Below the pieces are notes generated by a model. That model searched no databases and had not been told where the DNA came from. It saw only the letters and a program-made list of their open reading frames with translations. A DNA stretch of 64,000 nucleotides from Thiopseudomonas alkaliphila (GTDB taxonomy: Bacteria > Pseudomonadota > Gammaproteobacteria > Pseudomonadales > Pseudomonadaceae), in NCBI RefSeq assembly GCF_001267175.1, contig NZ_CP012358.1, positions 1,280,501 through 1,344,500 on the forward strand. Direction: 5' to 3'. Positions within the stretch are counted from its first letter, which is position 1; every line of letters starts with the position of its first letter. The translations under genes and the position numbers were made by a program. Shown here piece by piece: positions 30,663 through 41,412 of the stretch.

Positions 30663-31424
30663 TTAGTAGTTACGCAGCTCTCGCTCGGCCAGCTTCGCCG
30701 CAGAGCTATCGGCATACTTAGAAACCACTCGTTGCCACAGCAATTTAGCTTCTTCACGGTTACCCATTTGCCGCTGCACATCACCTAACTTATATAAAGA
30801 ATCAGGCGTCTTACTGTGCTCTGGCCAATCAAGCGTAACCTTTTCAAATGAGCTAGCGGCTTGCTCCAGATTACCTTGGCTTAAGTTAACCTCACCCAAC
30901 CAGTACTGCGCATTTGCAGCATACTGACTGCGTGGATACTTTCTTAAAAAGGCAGAAAATGCTTGCTGTGCTTTAGCAAAGTCGCGCTGCTTTACTAAAT
31001 CATAAGCCGCATCATAAAATAACTTTTCTTTGGCTGGATCTGCAGGCTCAGATGATGCGGAGTCAGCAGCTGCCTCACGCACAGGTGCTGCAGTTTCCAT
31101 AGAATTAAAGCGTTGATCTAACTCTTGATAGCGCTCTAAGCCTTGCTGCTTGAGCTGCTTAATCTCATACGCTTGCTCTTCAACTAGACCACGTAGCGTA
31201 CTAATTTCTTGCTGCATTTGTTGCAGCTGCATAAACAGCTGACCTTGTGCAGAGAGCGGTGCTTGCGCACCGCCCTGAGCTGAAGCTCCGTTAGCATCTC
31301 GGTAGCCTTGGTTACTGTTATAAGATCCCGATTGAGATCCCTCATAGACAGGTACTGCGGCGTGCACCAAGCCTGAGCTCAGTGCAATCACCATAGAAAG
31401 GTATCGAAGCTTCATCATAGTCAT
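30663..31424 (-). CDS. cpoB: Cell division coordinator CpoB (YbgF)
   Basis: A periplasmic TPR protein that links outer-membrane constriction by Tol-Pal to septal peptidoglycan synthesis by PBP1b. The 253 residues have a signal peptide (cleavage near VHA, 21-23), a Gln-rich N-terminal coiled coil used for trimerisation (about 60-110), and three TPR repeats (DAAYDLVKQRDFAKAQQAF, YWLGEVNLSQGNLEQAASSF, YKLGDVQRQMGNREEAKLLW). Its ATG overlaps the pal stop (TAATG). It is the last gene of the tol-pal operon. Confidence 0.95.
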   Translation of the reverse strand: MTMMKLRYLSMVIALSSGLVHAAVPVYEGSQSGSYNSNQGYRDANGASAQGGAQAPLSAQGQLFMQLQQMQQEISTLRGLVEEQAYEIKQLKQQGLERYQELDQRFNSMETAAPVREAAADSASSEPADPAKEKLFYDAAYDLVKQRDFAKAQQAFSAFLRKYPRSQYAANAQYWLGEVNLSQGNLEQAASSFEKVTLDWPEHSKTPDSLYKLGDVQRQMGNREEAKLLWQRVVSKYADSSAAKLAERELRNY

Positions 31425-31936
31425 TACTTACGTAATTCTACGCGACGGTTTTGTGCCCAAGAGCTTTCGTTGCTACCAACCGCTACTGGACGCTCTTCAC
31501 CGTAAGAAACGAGTTCTAACTGTGCAGGAGAAACGCCCTGTAATACTAAGTAACGCTGAACAGCTTTAGCACGACGCTCGCCGAGTGCCATGTTGTATTC
31601 ACGAGTACCACGCTCATCGGTGTGGCCTTCTAATACTACACGCGCACCACTTTGTTGCAGGTCACGGCCGTGTACGTCAAGCGCGCGCATTGCTTCTGGT
31701 TTTAGGTCAGAGCTGTCGAACTCGAAGTAGAACGTAGTGATCGCACGTAATGCTGCTTCTTCAGCATTCATGCTGCCATCAACGGAACCCGCATCAGCGC
31801 CGTAGCCAGCGTTTGGATCGTAACCGTCCGTGCCCTGACCTTGACCGCTTGCGTCACCGCCTTTGGAAGAACAACCAACCGCTACCGCTAAAGCTAATGA
31901 TAGCGCAGCAAATTTACCTAATTTTAGCATTTCCAT
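31424..31936 (-). CDS. pal: Peptidoglycan-associated lipoprotein Pal (OprL)
   Basis: An outer-membrane lipoprotein that binds peptidoglycan through an OmpA-like domain and connects to TolB. The N-terminus [12 protein letters not shown] matches Pseudomonas OprL. Cys22 in VAVGC is the lipidated residue. The OmpA domain (about 65-170) has [30 protein letters not shown] and LGERRAKAV, the diaminopimelate-binding core. The ribosome site CAGGAG precedes the ATG. It lies between tolB and cpoB. Confidence 0.98.
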   Translation of the reverse strand: MEMLKLGKFAALSLALAVAVGCSSKGGDASGQGQGTDGYDPNAGYGADAGSVDGSMNAEEAALRAITTFYFEFDSSDLKPEAMRALDVHGRDLQQSGARVVLEGHTDERGTREYNMALGERRAKAVQRYLVLQGVSPAQLELVSYGEERPVAVGSNESSWAQNRRVELRK

Positions 31937-31989
31937 TTTAAAGCTCCTGAGTGAACTTTTATGTTTACATTATGATTGTGTACATCATT

Positions 31990-33285
31990 TTATTTGAGGT
32001 AAGGAGACCATGATGGTTCGCGAACCTCTCCTTGCGCAGTTGGTAGAGATACTCGCACGCGTCCATTAATGGATGCAAGCATTAGTACTCCACGTCCTTG
32101 CTGGCGGGTTGCATAGATTACCATGCCACCATTCGGTGCAACAGTAGGCGACTCATCTAAACTCGTTTCAGACAAAATACGTAAATCACCACGAGTCAAG
32201 TCTTGTGCCGCCACCTTGAATACTTTATACCCTTCTTGACGATGAATCATGACCAAGGTCTTCTCATCCGCAGAAAGTTTAGGGTTAGCATTGTAATTTC
32301 CTACGAAAGTCACACGCTCTACCGCACCTGAACCCAAGTTCATTTTGTAAATCTGTGGTCGTCCTGCACGATCTGAAGTGAAGTAAATCGTTTGATTATC
32401 CTTACCCCAAAATGGTTCAGTATCAATGGCTGGGTGATTAGTTGCCCGTGTTAACTGGCGACTGGACATATTCATCACATAAATTTCGGGGTTACCGTCT
32501 TTTGATAATACAAAAGCAAGGCGGCTACCATCTGGTGACCAGGCCGGCGCGCCATTTAACCCTTCAAAATCAGTCACCTGTTCCCGGCGACCAGAATCAA
32601 TATGCTGGACAAAAATACGTGGGCGTTTCTGCTCAAAAGAAACATAGGCAATACGGCTACCGTCTGGCGAAAATCTTGGTGACAGAATAGGCTCCCGTGA
32701 TTGCAGCAAGGTTACAGCGCGCGCGCCATCGTAGTCAGAACGCTGCAGCGTGTAACGGGTATTGGTCTCAGAGAAGCGCTCTGCAGTTACATACAGTAAG
32801 CGAGTAGAGAAAGCTCCTTTTTGCCCGGTCAACTTTTCATAAGCACTATCCGAAATATGGTGCGCCATATCACGCAACTGCTCAATACTGCCACCCACGG
32901 TGCCTTGCGCCATCTGCTCTTGGCTGCTCACATTGAGCAAAGAGAACTGGGCCTGGTAACGCGAGCCATTCACTGCCACATTCCCCACCAGTACATACTG
33001 CGCACCAATAGCCTGCCAGTCACGAAACACAACTTCACCTGCAGTAGCTGGGCGACTAATCATATTCTGCGGAGCAATGGGTTCAAATAAGCCCGAGTTA
33101 CGTAAGTCATTGGCGATAATACTCGCTAAATCCTCTGGCAAGCTGCTCGCACTACCACCAAAAGGCACCACAGCAATTGGTACTGCGCGATCATTACCAC
33201 TGGAAATAACCAATGGATCAGCCGCATAGAGCACACTGCTGAGCAGCAGCAAAGTAGCTGAGATCAGATATTTTAAGGTTTTCAC
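31990..33285 (-). CDS. tolB: Tol-Pal system protein TolB
   Basis: A periplasmic protein that shuttles between Pal and TolA. The 431 residues have a signal peptide ending near LYAAD, an N-terminal alpha/beta domain, and a six-bladed propeller with [17 protein letters not shown] repeats (around 205-400). The start codon is GTG at 33285, overlapping the tolA stop as GTGA, so expression depends on tolA translation. Length and domains are normal. Confidence 0.96.
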   Translation of the reverse strand: MKTLKYLISATLLLLSSVLYAADPLVISSGNDRAVPIAVVPFGGSASSLPEDLASIIANDLRNSGLFEPIAPQNMISRPATAGEVVFRDWQAIGAQYVLVGNVAVNGSRYQAQFSLLNVSSQEQMAQGTVGGSIEQLRDMAHHISDSAYEKLTGQKGAFSTRLLYVTAERFSETNTRYTLQRSDYDGARAVTLLQSREPILSPRFSPDGSRIAYVSFEQKRPRIFVQHIDSGRREQVTDFEGLNGAPAWSPDGSRLAFVLSKDGNPEIYVMNMSSRQLTRATNHPAIDTEPFWGKDNQTIYFTSDRAGRPQIYKMNLGSGAVERVTFVGNYNANPKLSADEKTLVMIHRQEGYKVFKVAAQDLTRGDLRILSETSLDESPTVAPNGGMVIYATRQQGRGVLMLASINGRVRVSLPTAQGEVREPSWSPYLK

Positions 33286-34418
33286 AATCCTAAATCCTCC
33301 GGTTTAAATACGGCACGACGTTTTCTATATAACTGATTAAAGGTAGCACGATCCAGTTTCTGCACTTCGGCTACGCGGCCCACCTTTCTGACCGCAGCCA
33401 CTGCTGAGGCATCAAATGATGAGTCACCACTCGAACGCGTCACGGAAGCATTGGTGATGGTGCCATCAGGCATCATCTCAATGGTTACCTCAACTGACAT
33501 TCCTTTACGCGCCGAAGGCGGACGAATCCACTGCTGACTGACTAACCGTACAATCAGATCATCAATTCCGCCTGCTACTTGGCTACCCGTAGTTGCTGCT
33601 TTAGTTTGTTGATAGCCCACCTCATCAGCTAGCAATTCAGCTAAAGCTGCAGCTTTTTTATCTTCTAAAGCTTTGGCTGCAGCTGCCTTTTTCTTTGCTT
33701 CTTCCGCTGCCTTCTTTTTCGCTGCTTCAGCATCGGCTTTCTTCTTTGCCTCTTCGGCGGCTTTTTTCTTGGCCGCTTCAGCCTCAGCTTTCTTCTTGGC
33801 TTCTTCTGCCGCCTTTTTCTTCGCAGCCTCAGCATCGGCTTTCTTTTTAGCCTCTTCTGCGGCTTTTTTCTTCGCTGCTTCAGCCTCAGCTTTTTTCGCC
33901 GCTTCTTCAGCCGCTTTTAATTTAGCGGCTTCAGCTTGTTTTAGCTGCTCTTGTTTTAACTTAGCCTCGGCTTTTTTTGCTTCTTCTGCTTTTTTCTGCT
34001 CAGCTGCTTTTTGCTCAGCTGCCTGTTTTGCTGCTTGCTGCTTAGCTTGCTCGGCTTTTTGTGCTGCTTCTGCCGCGGCTTTAGCCTCGGCTTGCTTTTG
34101 TCTTTCCGCCTCTTCAGCCTTTTTCTTTGCCGCCACTACCGCTTGCTGCTCAGCTTTACGCTGCTCCAGCTGCTCTGTTTCGTACTGCGGTGCTTGTGTT
34201 TTTTGCGTTTCACCCGCAATTTTCTGATTGGTTTGGGTAGTGGCTTGGCTTTGTGAATGCAACTGATACAACGTTGCTTTGATAATCGGTTGACTAGGCG
34301 GCAACTCCGGAGTTTTCGCAAAGCTGACAAACAAAAAAGCAAATAACAACGCATGCATCGTCACTGCTAGCAGCACCGGCCAAAATAATTTTTCTGACGG
34401 AGAACGCAACTCGTGCAT
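33282..34418 (-). CDS. tolA: Tol-Pal system protein TolA
   Basis: An inner-membrane protein whose long periplasmic helix reaches Pal and TolB to power outer-membrane constriction. Domain I is a single membrane anchor (about 12-33). Domain II (about 85-265) is a Lys/Ala/Glu helix containing four tandem 17-residue repeats at 180-247. Domain III (about 283-378) is the globular TolA C-terminal domain ([18 protein letters not shown]). The 378-residue length is within the variable range of TolA. It overlaps the tolR stop by one base (TAATG) and tolB by four. Confidence 0.96.
   Translation of the reverse strand: MHELRSPSEKLFWPVLLAVTMHALLFAFLFVSFAKTPELPPSQPIIKATLYQLHSQSQATTQTNQKIAGETQKTQAPQYETEQLEQRKAEQQAVVAAKKKAEEAERQKQAEAKAAAEAAQKAEQAKQQAAKQAAEQKAAEQKKAEEAKKAEAKLKQEQLKQAEAAKLKAAEEAAKKAEAEAAKKKAAEEAKKKADAEAAKKKAAEEAKKKAEAEAAKKKAAEEAKKKADAEAAKKKAAEEAKKKAAAAKALEDKKAAALAELLADEVGYQQTKAATTGSQVAGGIDDLIVRLVSQQWIRPPSARKGMSVEVTIEMMPDGTITNASVTRSSGDSSFDASAVAAVRKVGRVAEVQKLDRATFNQLYRKRRAVFKPEDLGL
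33678..33881 (-). repeat. Four tandem 51-bp repeats within tolA
   Basis: Encodes residues 180-247 as four copies of [17 protein letters not shown], with D, E or A at position 16. The DNA copies are similar but not identical in synonymous positions. Copy number may vary between strains by slippage or recombination. Confidence 0.9.
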
Positions 34419-34870
34419 TAGGGTGCCTCAGTAATTAGCCCAACATCTGTCACACCGGCTTGTTGTAAGCCACCCATCGCTGCCATCACGCTACCATAAT
34501 CCACTGCTTTATCCGCGCGAACAAACACCTGCACCTTCTTACCTTGGGCGCTATTAGCAGCAATAATCGCCTGCGCAGCGGTGATCATCTGCTCCAGCGA
34601 AACGGCCTCATCTTGTACTGTATCGACATCTACTTCAGCACCGGTATTCCAGTAATAGGTTTTATCTGCTTTGATCGAGATAGTAAGCACTAGCGCATCG
34701 TTATCTTGGGGTAACACCTCACTGCTCACTTGCGGCAAATCAACTTTTACCCCTTGATTGAGCATTGGCGCAGTCACCATGAAAATAACCAACAGCACCA
34801 GCATCACGTCGATGTAAGGCACTACGTTCATTTCAGCAACGGGCTTACGTCTATTTCTAATTCTAGCCAT
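34418..34870 (-). CDS. tolR: Tol-Pal protein TolR (ExbD/TolR family)
   Basis: An inner-membrane protein that with TolQ forms the proton-driven motor acting on TolA. The 150 residues have a short cytoplasmic N-terminus, one membrane helix with the proton-binding Asp (VPYIDVMLVLLVIFMVTAP, about 17-35), and a periplasmic ExbD-like domain (QVFVRADKAVDYGSVMAAMG). It lies 5 bases after tolQ and overlaps tolA by one base. Confidence 0.97.
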   Translation of the reverse strand: MARIRNRRKPVAEMNVVPYIDVMLVLLVIFMVTAPMLNQGVKVDLPQVSSEVLPQDNDALVLTISIKADKTYYWNTGAEVDVDTVQDEAVSLEQMITAAQAIIAANSAQGKKVQVFVRADKAVDYGSVMAAMGGLQQAGVTDVGLITEAP

Positions 34871-34875
34871 TAAAC

Positions 34876-35580
34876 TTACTCATCAACTGAAGAGTGTACT
34901 TTGCGATGCAAAATAGCCTGGAACTCATCGGCAAAAGTGTAATAACGAGCAATCAAGGTCTCAGCTTGCGCAGAGAATCGGTTATAAGCGACGACTGCTG
35001 GAATCGCGGCAAATAAACCAATCGCGGTAGCAATCAAGGCTTCGGCAATTCCAGGAGCAACAGTGGCTAAGGTGGCCTGCTGTACCTGCGCTAAACCACG
35101 GAACGAGTTCATAATTCCCCATACCGTACCAAACAAACCCACATAAGGACTGGTCGAGCCAACCGTTGCCAAAAACGGCAAACCACGCTCAAGCTTTTCT
35201 TCCTCACGGGAAATAGCCACTCGCATGGCTCGAGCGACACCTTCCATTACTGCATCAGGGTCTGTACCCGATTGCTGACGTAGACGCGAAAACTCTTTAA
35301 AACCGGCACGGAAAATTTGCTCAGCTCCTGAGTCAACATCAGGCTCGGCACTGGTTTGGCGATAGAGTTTCGCCAAATCAATTCCTGACCAAAAACGATC
35401 TTCAAAGGCAGTAAAGCTACTGCGCATAGCGCGCAATAAGTTAACCCGTTGAAAAATAAGCACCCAAGACACAATAGAGGCCAGCACCAAAATCAACATT
35501 ACCAGCTGTACTAACAAGCTAGCATTGCTGATTAAGCTCCACATCGACATATGATCTACAGTATTTACACTAGCGTTCAC
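34876..35580 (-). CDS. tolQ: Tol-Pal protein TolQ (ExbB family)
   Basis: A polytopic inner-membrane subunit of the TolQR motor. The 234 residues have three hydrophobic helices (about 20-42, 135-160, 172-195) with the MotA/ExbB core [20 protein letters not shown] and [20 protein letters not shown]. The N-terminus ([16 protein letters not shown]) matches Pseudomonas TolQ. It overlaps ybgC by four bases (ATGA). Confidence 0.97.
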   Translation of the reverse strand: MNASVNTVDHMSMWSLISNASLLVQLVMLILVLASIVSWVLIFQRVNLLRAMRSSFTAFEDRFWSGIDLAKLYRQTSAEPDVDSGAEQIFRAGFKEFSRLRQQSGTDPDAVMEGVARAMRVAISREEEKLERGLPFLATVGSTSPYVGLFGTVWGIMNSFRGLAQVQQATLATVAPGIAEALIATAIGLFAAIPAVVAYNRFSAQAETLIARYYTFADEFQAILHRKVHSSVDE

Positions 35581-36029
35581 GCTCTTTCTCCTGCACTTGA
35601 ACGTCTATCGTACGCTTCAAAAGCATCGACTAAGGTTTTCGGGATAGCCCGCGGTTTAAAAGTATCAGCCTGCACACAAGCAACGATAAACTCACCTGCG
35701 CACAATAGCTGTTGGGTTGTCTGGCAAATAACTTGCTGCTTAAACACTAAGCTTGCGCGCTTGATCGCACTTACTGTAGCAGTGATTAAGAGTAAATCAT
35801 CTAAACGTGCTGGCGCATGATAACGAGCGTTAGCGCTATGCACGACAAACAAACAGTTTTCTTTCGCTAATTGCGACTGCTTAAAGCCTAGGTCACGTAA
35901 AAACTCAGTCCGTGCCCGCTCCATAAACTTCAAGTAATTAACGTAGAAAACCACTCCGCCCGCATCTGTATCTTCGTAATAAACACGACTTTGCAGAGCA
36001 AAGGTGCCGGGCGCTGTTTGAAGTTGCAT
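35577..36029 (-). CDS. ybgC: Tol-Pal-associated acyl-CoA thioesterase YbgC
   Basis: A cytoplasmic hotdog-fold thioesterase, first gene of the tol-pal operon. The 150-residue protein has the catalytic [19 protein letters not shown] motif (about 18-36, with the Asp nucleophile), and a C-terminal extension. Its link to Tol-Pal function is by conserved linkage; the physiological acyl substrate is not settled. It starts 48 bases after ruvB with AGGAGA upstream. Confidence 0.94.
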   Translation of the reverse strand: MQLQTAPGTFALQSRVYYEDTDAGGVVFYVNYLKFMERARTEFLRDLGFKQSQLAKENCLFVVHSANARYHAPARLDDLLLITATVSAIKRASLVFKQQVICQTTQQLLCAGEFIVACVQADTFKPRAIPKTLVDAFEAYDRRSSAGERA

Positions 36030-36077
36030 ACTGTAAGAGTTCTCCTAGTGCTTGCCAATATGGTAGAGCAAATATAT

Positions 36078-37115
36078 TTACGCTAAATCATCAACTGGGG
36101 TATCGGACAACTTGGAGGGCAGATTAATTCCAAAATGTTGATAAGCATGACGCGTTACCATCCGCCCACGCGGTGTACGCATAATATAGCCCTGCTGAAT
36201 TAAGTAGGGTTCTAGCACATCTTCAATGGTGTGTCGCTCTTCACTAATCGCAGCGGCCAAGTTATCTAACCCGACCGGGCCACCATCAAAGCGTTCAATA
36301 ATAGCTAACATTAAACGGCGGTCCTGATGATCAAAGCCCAACCGATCTACATCCAAAAGACTCAAAGCCTGATCAGCAGCAGCTTGGGTAATGCTACCAG
36401 TGCCACGCACTTCGGCAAAGTCACGCACTCGGCGCAATAAACGGTTAGCAATACGCGGCGTACCCCGTGCTCGGCGGGCAATTTCCAAGGCGCCCTCAGA
36501 CTCAATCGGCAAGCCTAAAATACCGGCTGCACGAGTAACAATCTGTGTTAGATCAGCATGATTATAAAACTCTAAGCGCTGCACAATCCCAAATCTATCT
36601 CGCAGCGGATTGGTCAACATTCCCGCTCGAGTGGTTGCGCCGACCAAAGTAAAAGGCGGCAAATCAAGCTTAATCGAGCGTGCAGCAGGCCCTTCGCCAA
36701 TCATAATATCCAGCTGAAAGTCTTCCATAGCGGGATACAGCACTTCTTCCACTACCGGTGGCAAACGATGAATCTCATCAATAAACAGCACGTCGCCTTC
36801 TTCTAAATTTGTTAGCAAAGCGGCCAAGTCTCCGGCACGCTCTAGCACCGGCCCTGACGTACTGGTTAAGGAAACGCCCATTTCTTGAGCAATAATATTG
36901 GCTAAGGTAGTTTTACCTAAACCGGGCGGACCAAAGATTAATGTATGATCAAGCGCTTCTTGCCGCTGCCGCGCAGCCTGGATAAATAACTCCATTTGCT
37001 CACGCACCACCGGCTGCCCGATATAATCAGCTAAGGAGTGAGGGCGAATCGCGCGATCAATCTGCTCCTCACGCTCTTTAGGAGTCGCTGCGATTAAACG
37101 ATCAGCTTCTATCAT
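36078..37115 (-). CDS. ruvB: Holliday junction branch migration helicase RuvB
   Basis: A hexameric AAA+ motor that drives branch migration with RuvA. The 345 residues contain Walker [10 protein letters not shown] (about 65-73), Walker B DEIHRL, the sensor GATTRAGML and a C-terminal winged helix ([11 protein letters not shown]). It is the third gene of ruvC-ruvA-ruvB. The gap from ruvA is 14 bases. Confidence 0.98.
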   Translation of the reverse strand: MIEADRLIAATPKEREEQIDRAIRPHSLADYIGQPVVREQMELFIQAARQRQEALDHTLIFGPPGLGKTTLANIIAQEMGVSLTSTSGPVLERAGDLAALLTNLEEGDVLFIDEIHRLPPVVEEVLYPAMEDFQLDIMIGEGPAARSIKLDLPPFTLVGATTRAGMLTNPLRDRFGIVQRLEFYNHADLTQIVTRAAGILGLPIESEGALEIARRARGTPRIANRLLRRVRDFAEVRGTGSITQAAADQALSLLDVDRLGFDHQDRRLMLAIIERFDGGPVGLDNLAAAISEERHTIEDVLEPYLIQQGYIMRTPRGRMVTRHAYQHFGINLPSKLSDTPVDDLA

Positions 37116-37129
37116 GCATCACCTATGTA

Positions 37130-37732
37130 TTACGCCATGCCTTTTAAGGCTAATCGAATTAATTGCTCACTGCTGAGCTCTGAATCTTTAATTGCAGCAA
37201 CGGCTTTACTGGCTTCTTGCTCTTTAAAACCTAAGCTCACCAGCGCACTGATCGCATCTTGTTTTGCATCGGGCGCAAAGTCGATCGCAACATCACTCAC
37301 CAGCGCGCCCATACGGGAACTAGTCTGCCAGGCCTTAAAGCGATCTTTGAGTTCGACCAATAAACGCTCAGCCGTTTTTTTACCCACCCCAGGCACCTTC
37401 ATTAAGCGCTTAATATCTTCGGCTTGCACACAGGCAATCATCTCGTCCACTTCTAGACTCGACATTAACGCCAAGGCCAGTTTAGGCCCAACCCCATTGA
37501 GGCGAATGAGTTCACGAAAAAAATCTCGGGACTGCAGATCAATAAAACCATACAGCAACTGCGCATCTTCTCGTACCACTAGGTGCGTATGCAGGGTGGT
37601 ATTGTCACCTAGCGCTGGCAACTGATACAGGGTGGTCATCGGCACTTCTAGCTCATAACCCACCCCATTAACGTCTAATAAAATATGCGGCGGCTGTTTT
37701 TCCGCCAGTACTCCACGTAATCGACCCAGCAT
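37130..37732 (-). CDS. ruvA: Holliday junction protein RuvA
   Basis: A tetrameric junction-binding protein that loads RuvB. The 200-residue protein has an N-terminal OB fold ([20 protein letters not shown]), two helix-hairpin-helix motifs ([20 protein letters not shown] and [20 protein letters not shown]), and a C-terminal UBA-like domain that contacts RuvB ([18 protein letters not shown]). GGAG precedes the ATG. It follows ruvC by 12 bases. Confidence 0.98.
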   Translation of the reverse strand: MLGRLRGVLAEKQPPHILLDVNGVGYELEVPMTTLYQLPALGDNTTLHTHLVVREDAQLLYGFIDLQSRDFFRELIRLNGVGPKLALALMSSLEVDEMIACVQAEDIKRLMKVPGVGKKTAERLLVELKDRFKAWQTSSRMGALVSDVAIDFAPDAKQDAISALVSLGFKEQEASKAVAAIKDSELSSEQLIRLALKGMA

Positions 37733-37744
37733 CTGGACTCCTGA

Positions 37745-38269
37745 CTAATAACGTAAACGGCCAGCCCGGCGCTTAGCGCTGGCTAACCCATGGGGGGTTA
37801 AAGTTTGACGGTGATGGGCATGACACAGGGCCACAGCCAAAGCATCAGAAGCATCAATTTGCGGCTTTTTGGTTAACTTAAGCAAATGCATCACCATCAT
37901 CAACACCTGCTCTTTGGCCGCTCGGCCACTGCCAGCTACGGCGGATTTAACTTGGGTGGCACTGTACTCACTGACCGGCAACCCTGACTGCGCAGCGGCC
38001 ACAATCGCCACGCCACGCGCTTGCCCAAGCTTGAGCGCAGAGTCGGGATTTTTTGCCATAAACACTTGCTCAATCCCCACCAACTCGGGCTGATACAACT
38101 CAATCACTTGGCTAATACCAAGATAAACCGCTTTCAGTCGTTCAGACAGTTCGCCACTGCCGGTTCGAATACAACCTGAAGCAATGTACTCGCAGGTTTT
38201 ACCCGTATCACGAATTACCCCATAACCGGTAATGCGTGAACCTGGATCGATCCCTAAAATTAATGTCAT
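37745..38269 (-). CDS. ruvC: Holliday junction resolvase RuvC
   Basis: A dimeric endonuclease that cuts Holliday junctions symmetrically. The N-terminus [18 protein letters not shown] provides the first catalytic Asp (Asp8). Other acidic residues occur in [11 protein letters not shown] and [15 protein letters not shown]. The length is 174 residues. An upstream in-frame codon at 38287 is in the terminator hairpin; the ATG at 38269 matches the family start. It is first in the ruvCAB run, after the yebC terminator. Confidence 0.97.
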   Translation of the reverse strand: MTLILGIDPGSRITGYGVIRDTGKTCEYIASGCIRTGSGELSERLKAVYLGISQVIELYQPELVGIEQVFMAKNPDSALKLGQARGVAIVAAAQSGLPVSEYSATQVKSAVAGSGRAAKEQVLMMVMHLLKLTKKPQIDASDALAVALCHAHHRQTLTPHGLASAKRRAGRLRY

Positions 38270-38279
38270 TGCTTTACTC

Positions 38280-38322
38280 AAAAACAAAACCTCCAGTCTA
38301 TGCCAAGATAGCGCTGGAGGTT
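38280..38322 (-). terminator. Terminator between yebC and ruvC
   Basis: The minus strand has AACCTCCAG (complement of 38314-38322) and CTGGAGGTT (complement of 38288-38296), with a 17-base loop that can pair further (CTAT/ATAG), then TTGTTTTT. It begins 34 bases after the yebC stop and runs up to the ruvC start, so it could act as an attenuator for ruvCAB. Confidence 0.75.
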
Positions 38323-38356
38323 AGGTATTTACTGCTGATGACCCTTTAGTAAAGAC

Positions 38357-39100
38357 TTATAACTGCGCCATCACTTCATCGGGAATTTCAGCATTGGAAT
38401 ACACGTTTTGCACATCATCTAAGTCTTCTAGGGCGTCAATTAAGCGCATAATTTGCTGCGCGCCCTCTAAGTCTAACTCAGCCTGAGTGCTTGGAATCAT
38501 AGTAACTTCAGCTTCTTCAGCCACATAACCTGCGGCCTTTAGCGCTTCATTAACCGCAATAAAGTCTGCAAAAGCAGTGAGTACATCAACCGAACCATCA
38601 TCATTGATCAGCACATCATCAGCGCCAGCCTCAAGTGCGGCGTCCATAATGGCTTCTTCATCAATGCCGGGAGCAAAGCAGATCTGGCCCTTACGCTCAA
38701 ATAAGTAAGCCACTGATCCATCAGTACCTAAATTGCCACCATTTTTGTTAAACGCATGGCGCACTTCAGCTGCGGTGCGGTTACGGTTATCGGTCATCGC
38801 CTCAAGCATAATTGCGACGCCATTAGGACCGTAACCCTCGTAAATTAACTCTTCAACGTTTTCCCCATCATTGGCACCTACCCCACGGGCAATCGCACGA
38901 TCGATGGTGTCACGCGACATATTGGCACCTAAGGCTTTATCTACGGCTAAACGTAATCGCGGGTTATCGTCAGGTACTCCGCCACCTTGCTTAGCCGCAA
39001 CTGTGAGTTCGCGGATAAGTTTGGTAAAAATCTTACCGCGCTTAGCATCTTGGCGTTCCTTGCGATGCTTAATATTCGCCCATTTGGAATGACCTGCCAT
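38357..39100 (-). CDS. yebC: YebC/PmpR-family regulator
   Basis: A 247-residue cytoplasmic protein of the widespread YebC family, with the diagnostic start [20 protein letters not shown] and the segment [18 protein letters not shown]. Family members bind DNA as transcriptional regulators (PmpR in Pseudomonas quorum sensing) and some relieve ribosome stalling at proline runs. Which role applies is not evident. It lies between aspS and ruvC, the conserved order. Confidence 0.95.
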   Translation of the reverse strand: MAGHSKWANIKHRKERQDAKRGKIFTKLIRELTVAAKQGGGVPDDNPRLRLAVDKALGANMSRDTIDRAIARGVGANDGENVEELIYEGYGPNGVAIMLEAMTDNRNRTAAEVRHAFNKNGGNLGTDGSVAYLFERKGQICFAPGIDEEAIMDAALEAGADDVLINDDGSVDVLTAFADFIAVNEALKAAGYVAEEAEVTMIPSTQAELDLEGAQQIMRLIDALEDLDDVQNVYSNAEIPDEVMAQL

Positions 39101-39181
39101 ATAAAATCCTGTGTTATTGATCTGCGATTACAAAACATAGCCCAGTGCCACCCGCCATCAGGCAGCACTGGGTATTACCTC

Positions 39182-40957
39182 TTACTCTACTTTAGCTTGC
39201 TCACGTAAACGAATATGCAATTCACGCAAGGCTTTGCTATCTACTTCACCAGGCGCCTGAGTCATTACACAAGCCGCGCTTTGGGTTTTCGGGAAAGCAA
39301 TCACTTCACGGATTGAGTTAGCGCCTGTCATCAGCATAACTAAACGATCCAAACCGAAAGCTAAGCCACCGTGCGGTGGGGCACCGTATTTAAGTGCATC
39401 CAGCAAGAAGCCGAACTTCTCGCGCTGCTCTTCTTCACTGATACCCAAAATCTCAAATACTGTCTGCTGCATTTTACGGTCATGGATACGAATTGAACCA
39501 CCACCCAACTCAGTGCCATTGAGCACCATGTCATAAGCACGAGATAATGCAGTTTGCGGAGCAGCTTTTAGCTCCTCTGGGCTGCATTTAGGAGAAGTGA
39601 ATGGGTGGTGAATCGCGGTCAGCGAACCATCGTCACTCTCTTCAAACATCGGGAAGTCAACCACCCACATCGGCGCCCACTGACAGGTAAGCAGCTCAAG
39701 ATCATGGCCTAGACGAATCCGTAAAGCACCCAGCGCGTCGTTAACTACGCTAGCCTTATCCGCACCAAAGAACACGATATCCCCATCAACAGCACCCACT
39801 CGATCAAGAATGGTATTGAGGTTAGCTTCCGGAATAAATTTCACAATCGGTGATTGCAAGCCTTCAACGCCCAATGCTCGCTCATTAACCTTAATGTAAG
39901 CCAAGCCTTTTGCACCATAGTTGCCGACAAATTTGGTGTAGTCATCAATTTGCTTGCGCGGCATGCTGCCAGCACCAGGCACGCGCAGCGCAGCTACTCG
40001 TCCTTTAACATCATTTGCTGGACCACTGAACACTTTAAAGTCAACATCGGTTAGCTGATCAGCAACATCAACCAGTTCTAACGGAATTCGTAAATCTGGC
40101 TTATCCGAACCAAAGCGGCGCATTGCTTCTGAGTAAGGCATATGAGGGAACTCGCCAAACTCTACATTCAATACTTCTTTGAATAAATTACGCACCATGG
40201 TCTCAGTAATCGCCATGATGTCATCTTCATCCATAAAGCTGGTTTCCATATCAATCTGGGTAAACTCAGGCTGACGGTCGGCACGCAAGTCTTCATCGCG
40301 GAAACATTTGGCAATTTGATAGTAGCGATCAAAACCTGCCACCATTAACAACTGCTTAAATAGCTGCGGTGACTGCGGTAGGGCAAAGAAACTTCCGGCA
40401 TGGGTGCGGCTAGGCACTAGATAGTCACGGGCACCTTCAGGGGTGGCACGGGTCAAAATTGGGGTTTCAACATCTAAAAAGCCATTATCATCTAAGTAGC
40501 GACGAATACTGCTGGTGATCCGTGAGCGCAACTTCAATTTCTCGGCCATTTCTGGACGACGCAAATCAATAAAACGGTAGCGCAAGCGAGTTTCCTCACC
40601 TACCTCTGAGTGCTCATCCAATGGAAAAGGCGGGGTATCTGCTTGATTGAGTACTTCTAACGCACTGGCATCTACTTCAATTTCACCGCTGGCCATGTTC
40701 GGGTTAACCGCACCCTCTGGACGCAAACGCACAGTACCTGTGACCTTAACCACATATTCACTACGTACGCGGTCAGCTTTGTTGAATACGTCTTCGTGTT
40801 CAGGCGCAAACACCACTTGGGCAATTCCTTCACGGTCACGAATATCTAAGAAAATGACACCACCGTGGTCACGGCGACGATGTACCCAACCGCATAAGGT
40901 AACTTCCTGACCATCCAAACTTGCATTTAACTGGCCGCAATAGTGACTGCGCATCAT
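39182..40957 (-). CDS. aspS: Aspartyl-tRNA synthetase
   Basis: A class II synthetase of 591 residues, the bacterial type, with an N-terminal OB fold ([18 protein letters not shown]), the catalytic core with [18 protein letters not shown], a GAD insertion domain (about 290-420) and motif 3 [13 protein letters not shown]. In Pseudomonas the homologous enzyme is non-discriminating and works with GatCAB on tRNA-Asn. The high similarity suggests the same here, but this is inference. The start [11 protein letters not shown] matches Pseudomonas. It heads the aspS-yebC-ruv-tol run. Confidence 0.97.
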   Translation of the reverse strand: MMRSHYCGQLNASLDGQEVTLCGWVHRRRDHGGVIFLDIRDREGIAQVVFAPEHEDVFNKADRVRSEYVVKVTGTVRLRPEGAVNPNMASGEIEVDASALEVLNQADTPPFPLDEHSEVGEETRLRYRFIDLRRPEMAEKLKLRSRITSSIRRYLDDNGFLDVETPILTRATPEGARDYLVPSRTHAGSFFALPQSPQLFKQLLMVAGFDRYYQIAKCFRDEDLRADRQPEFTQIDMETSFMDEDDIMAITETMVRNLFKEVLNVEFGEFPHMPYSEAMRRFGSDKPDLRIPLELVDVADQLTDVDFKVFSGPANDVKGRVAALRVPGAGSMPRKQIDDYTKFVGNYGAKGLAYIKVNERALGVEGLQSPIVKFIPEANLNTILDRVGAVDGDIVFFGADKASVVNDALGALRIRLGHDLELLTCQWAPMWVVDFPMFEESDDGSLTAIHHPFTSPKCSPEELKAAPQTALSRAYDMVLNGTELGGGSIRIHDRKMQQTVFEILGISEEEQREKFGFLLDALKYGAPPHGGLAFGLDRLVMLMTGANSIREVIAFPKTQSAACVMTQAPGEVDSKALRELHIRLREQAKVE

Positions 40958-41412
40958 GATGTTGTGTATCCCGATTCAATTCGATAAATGTAAATAGCTG
41001 TTCAAGCAGCCATTAAGAAATGCGGCTAATTATATCCATTAGCCATTGCTACGACTAGCGCTGTTAAGTAAACCTTGCCCAGCAAGCCACAATCGCCTTT
41101 GGGTTTAGCATTAATCCTGAAAAGTGATTTATTGATCTAAACCAGCGTCTATTGACTGCAAGCAACAGCTAACCTAGTAATGAAATGCACTTATCCTACC
41201 TTGAATACGTAGTTTTTGCTTAGTTTCGCTGCGTCATTACTAAAGTGCTAAGCAACTGCTATTTGAGTAGCAGGCGTGTTTGCTGTTAAATACGGGCAGG
41301 CTGATTGATTCAGGTGGCACAGCCTTCTAAATCGCGATAAATAAGCTTCACCTAGCTCACTTTTTAATCTTTAACTCACGTAACTTAAATTATTATTTTA
41401 AAGAGTCTTCCT
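40958..41412. other. Divergent promoter region between aspS and cold-shock gene
   Basis: 455 bases without a gene. For aspS, a TATAAT on the minus strand (complement of 41029-41034) is a plausible -10, though its -35 is weak. The plus side upstream of the cold-shock gene is long and AT-rich, leaving room for a structured 5' untranslated region as in other cold-shock mRNAs. I identified no specific fold and no ORF longer than about ten codons with a ribosome site. Confidence 0.45.

Noticed and set aside
33673..34227. 184-codon plus-strand ORF rich in Ala, Phe and Ser
   Set aside because: It is the antisense of the repetitive Lys/Ala codons of tolA. TolA on the minus strand has clear domains and operon context.
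37125..37625. 166-codon plus-strand ORF
   Set aside because: Antisense to ruvA. No support besides length.
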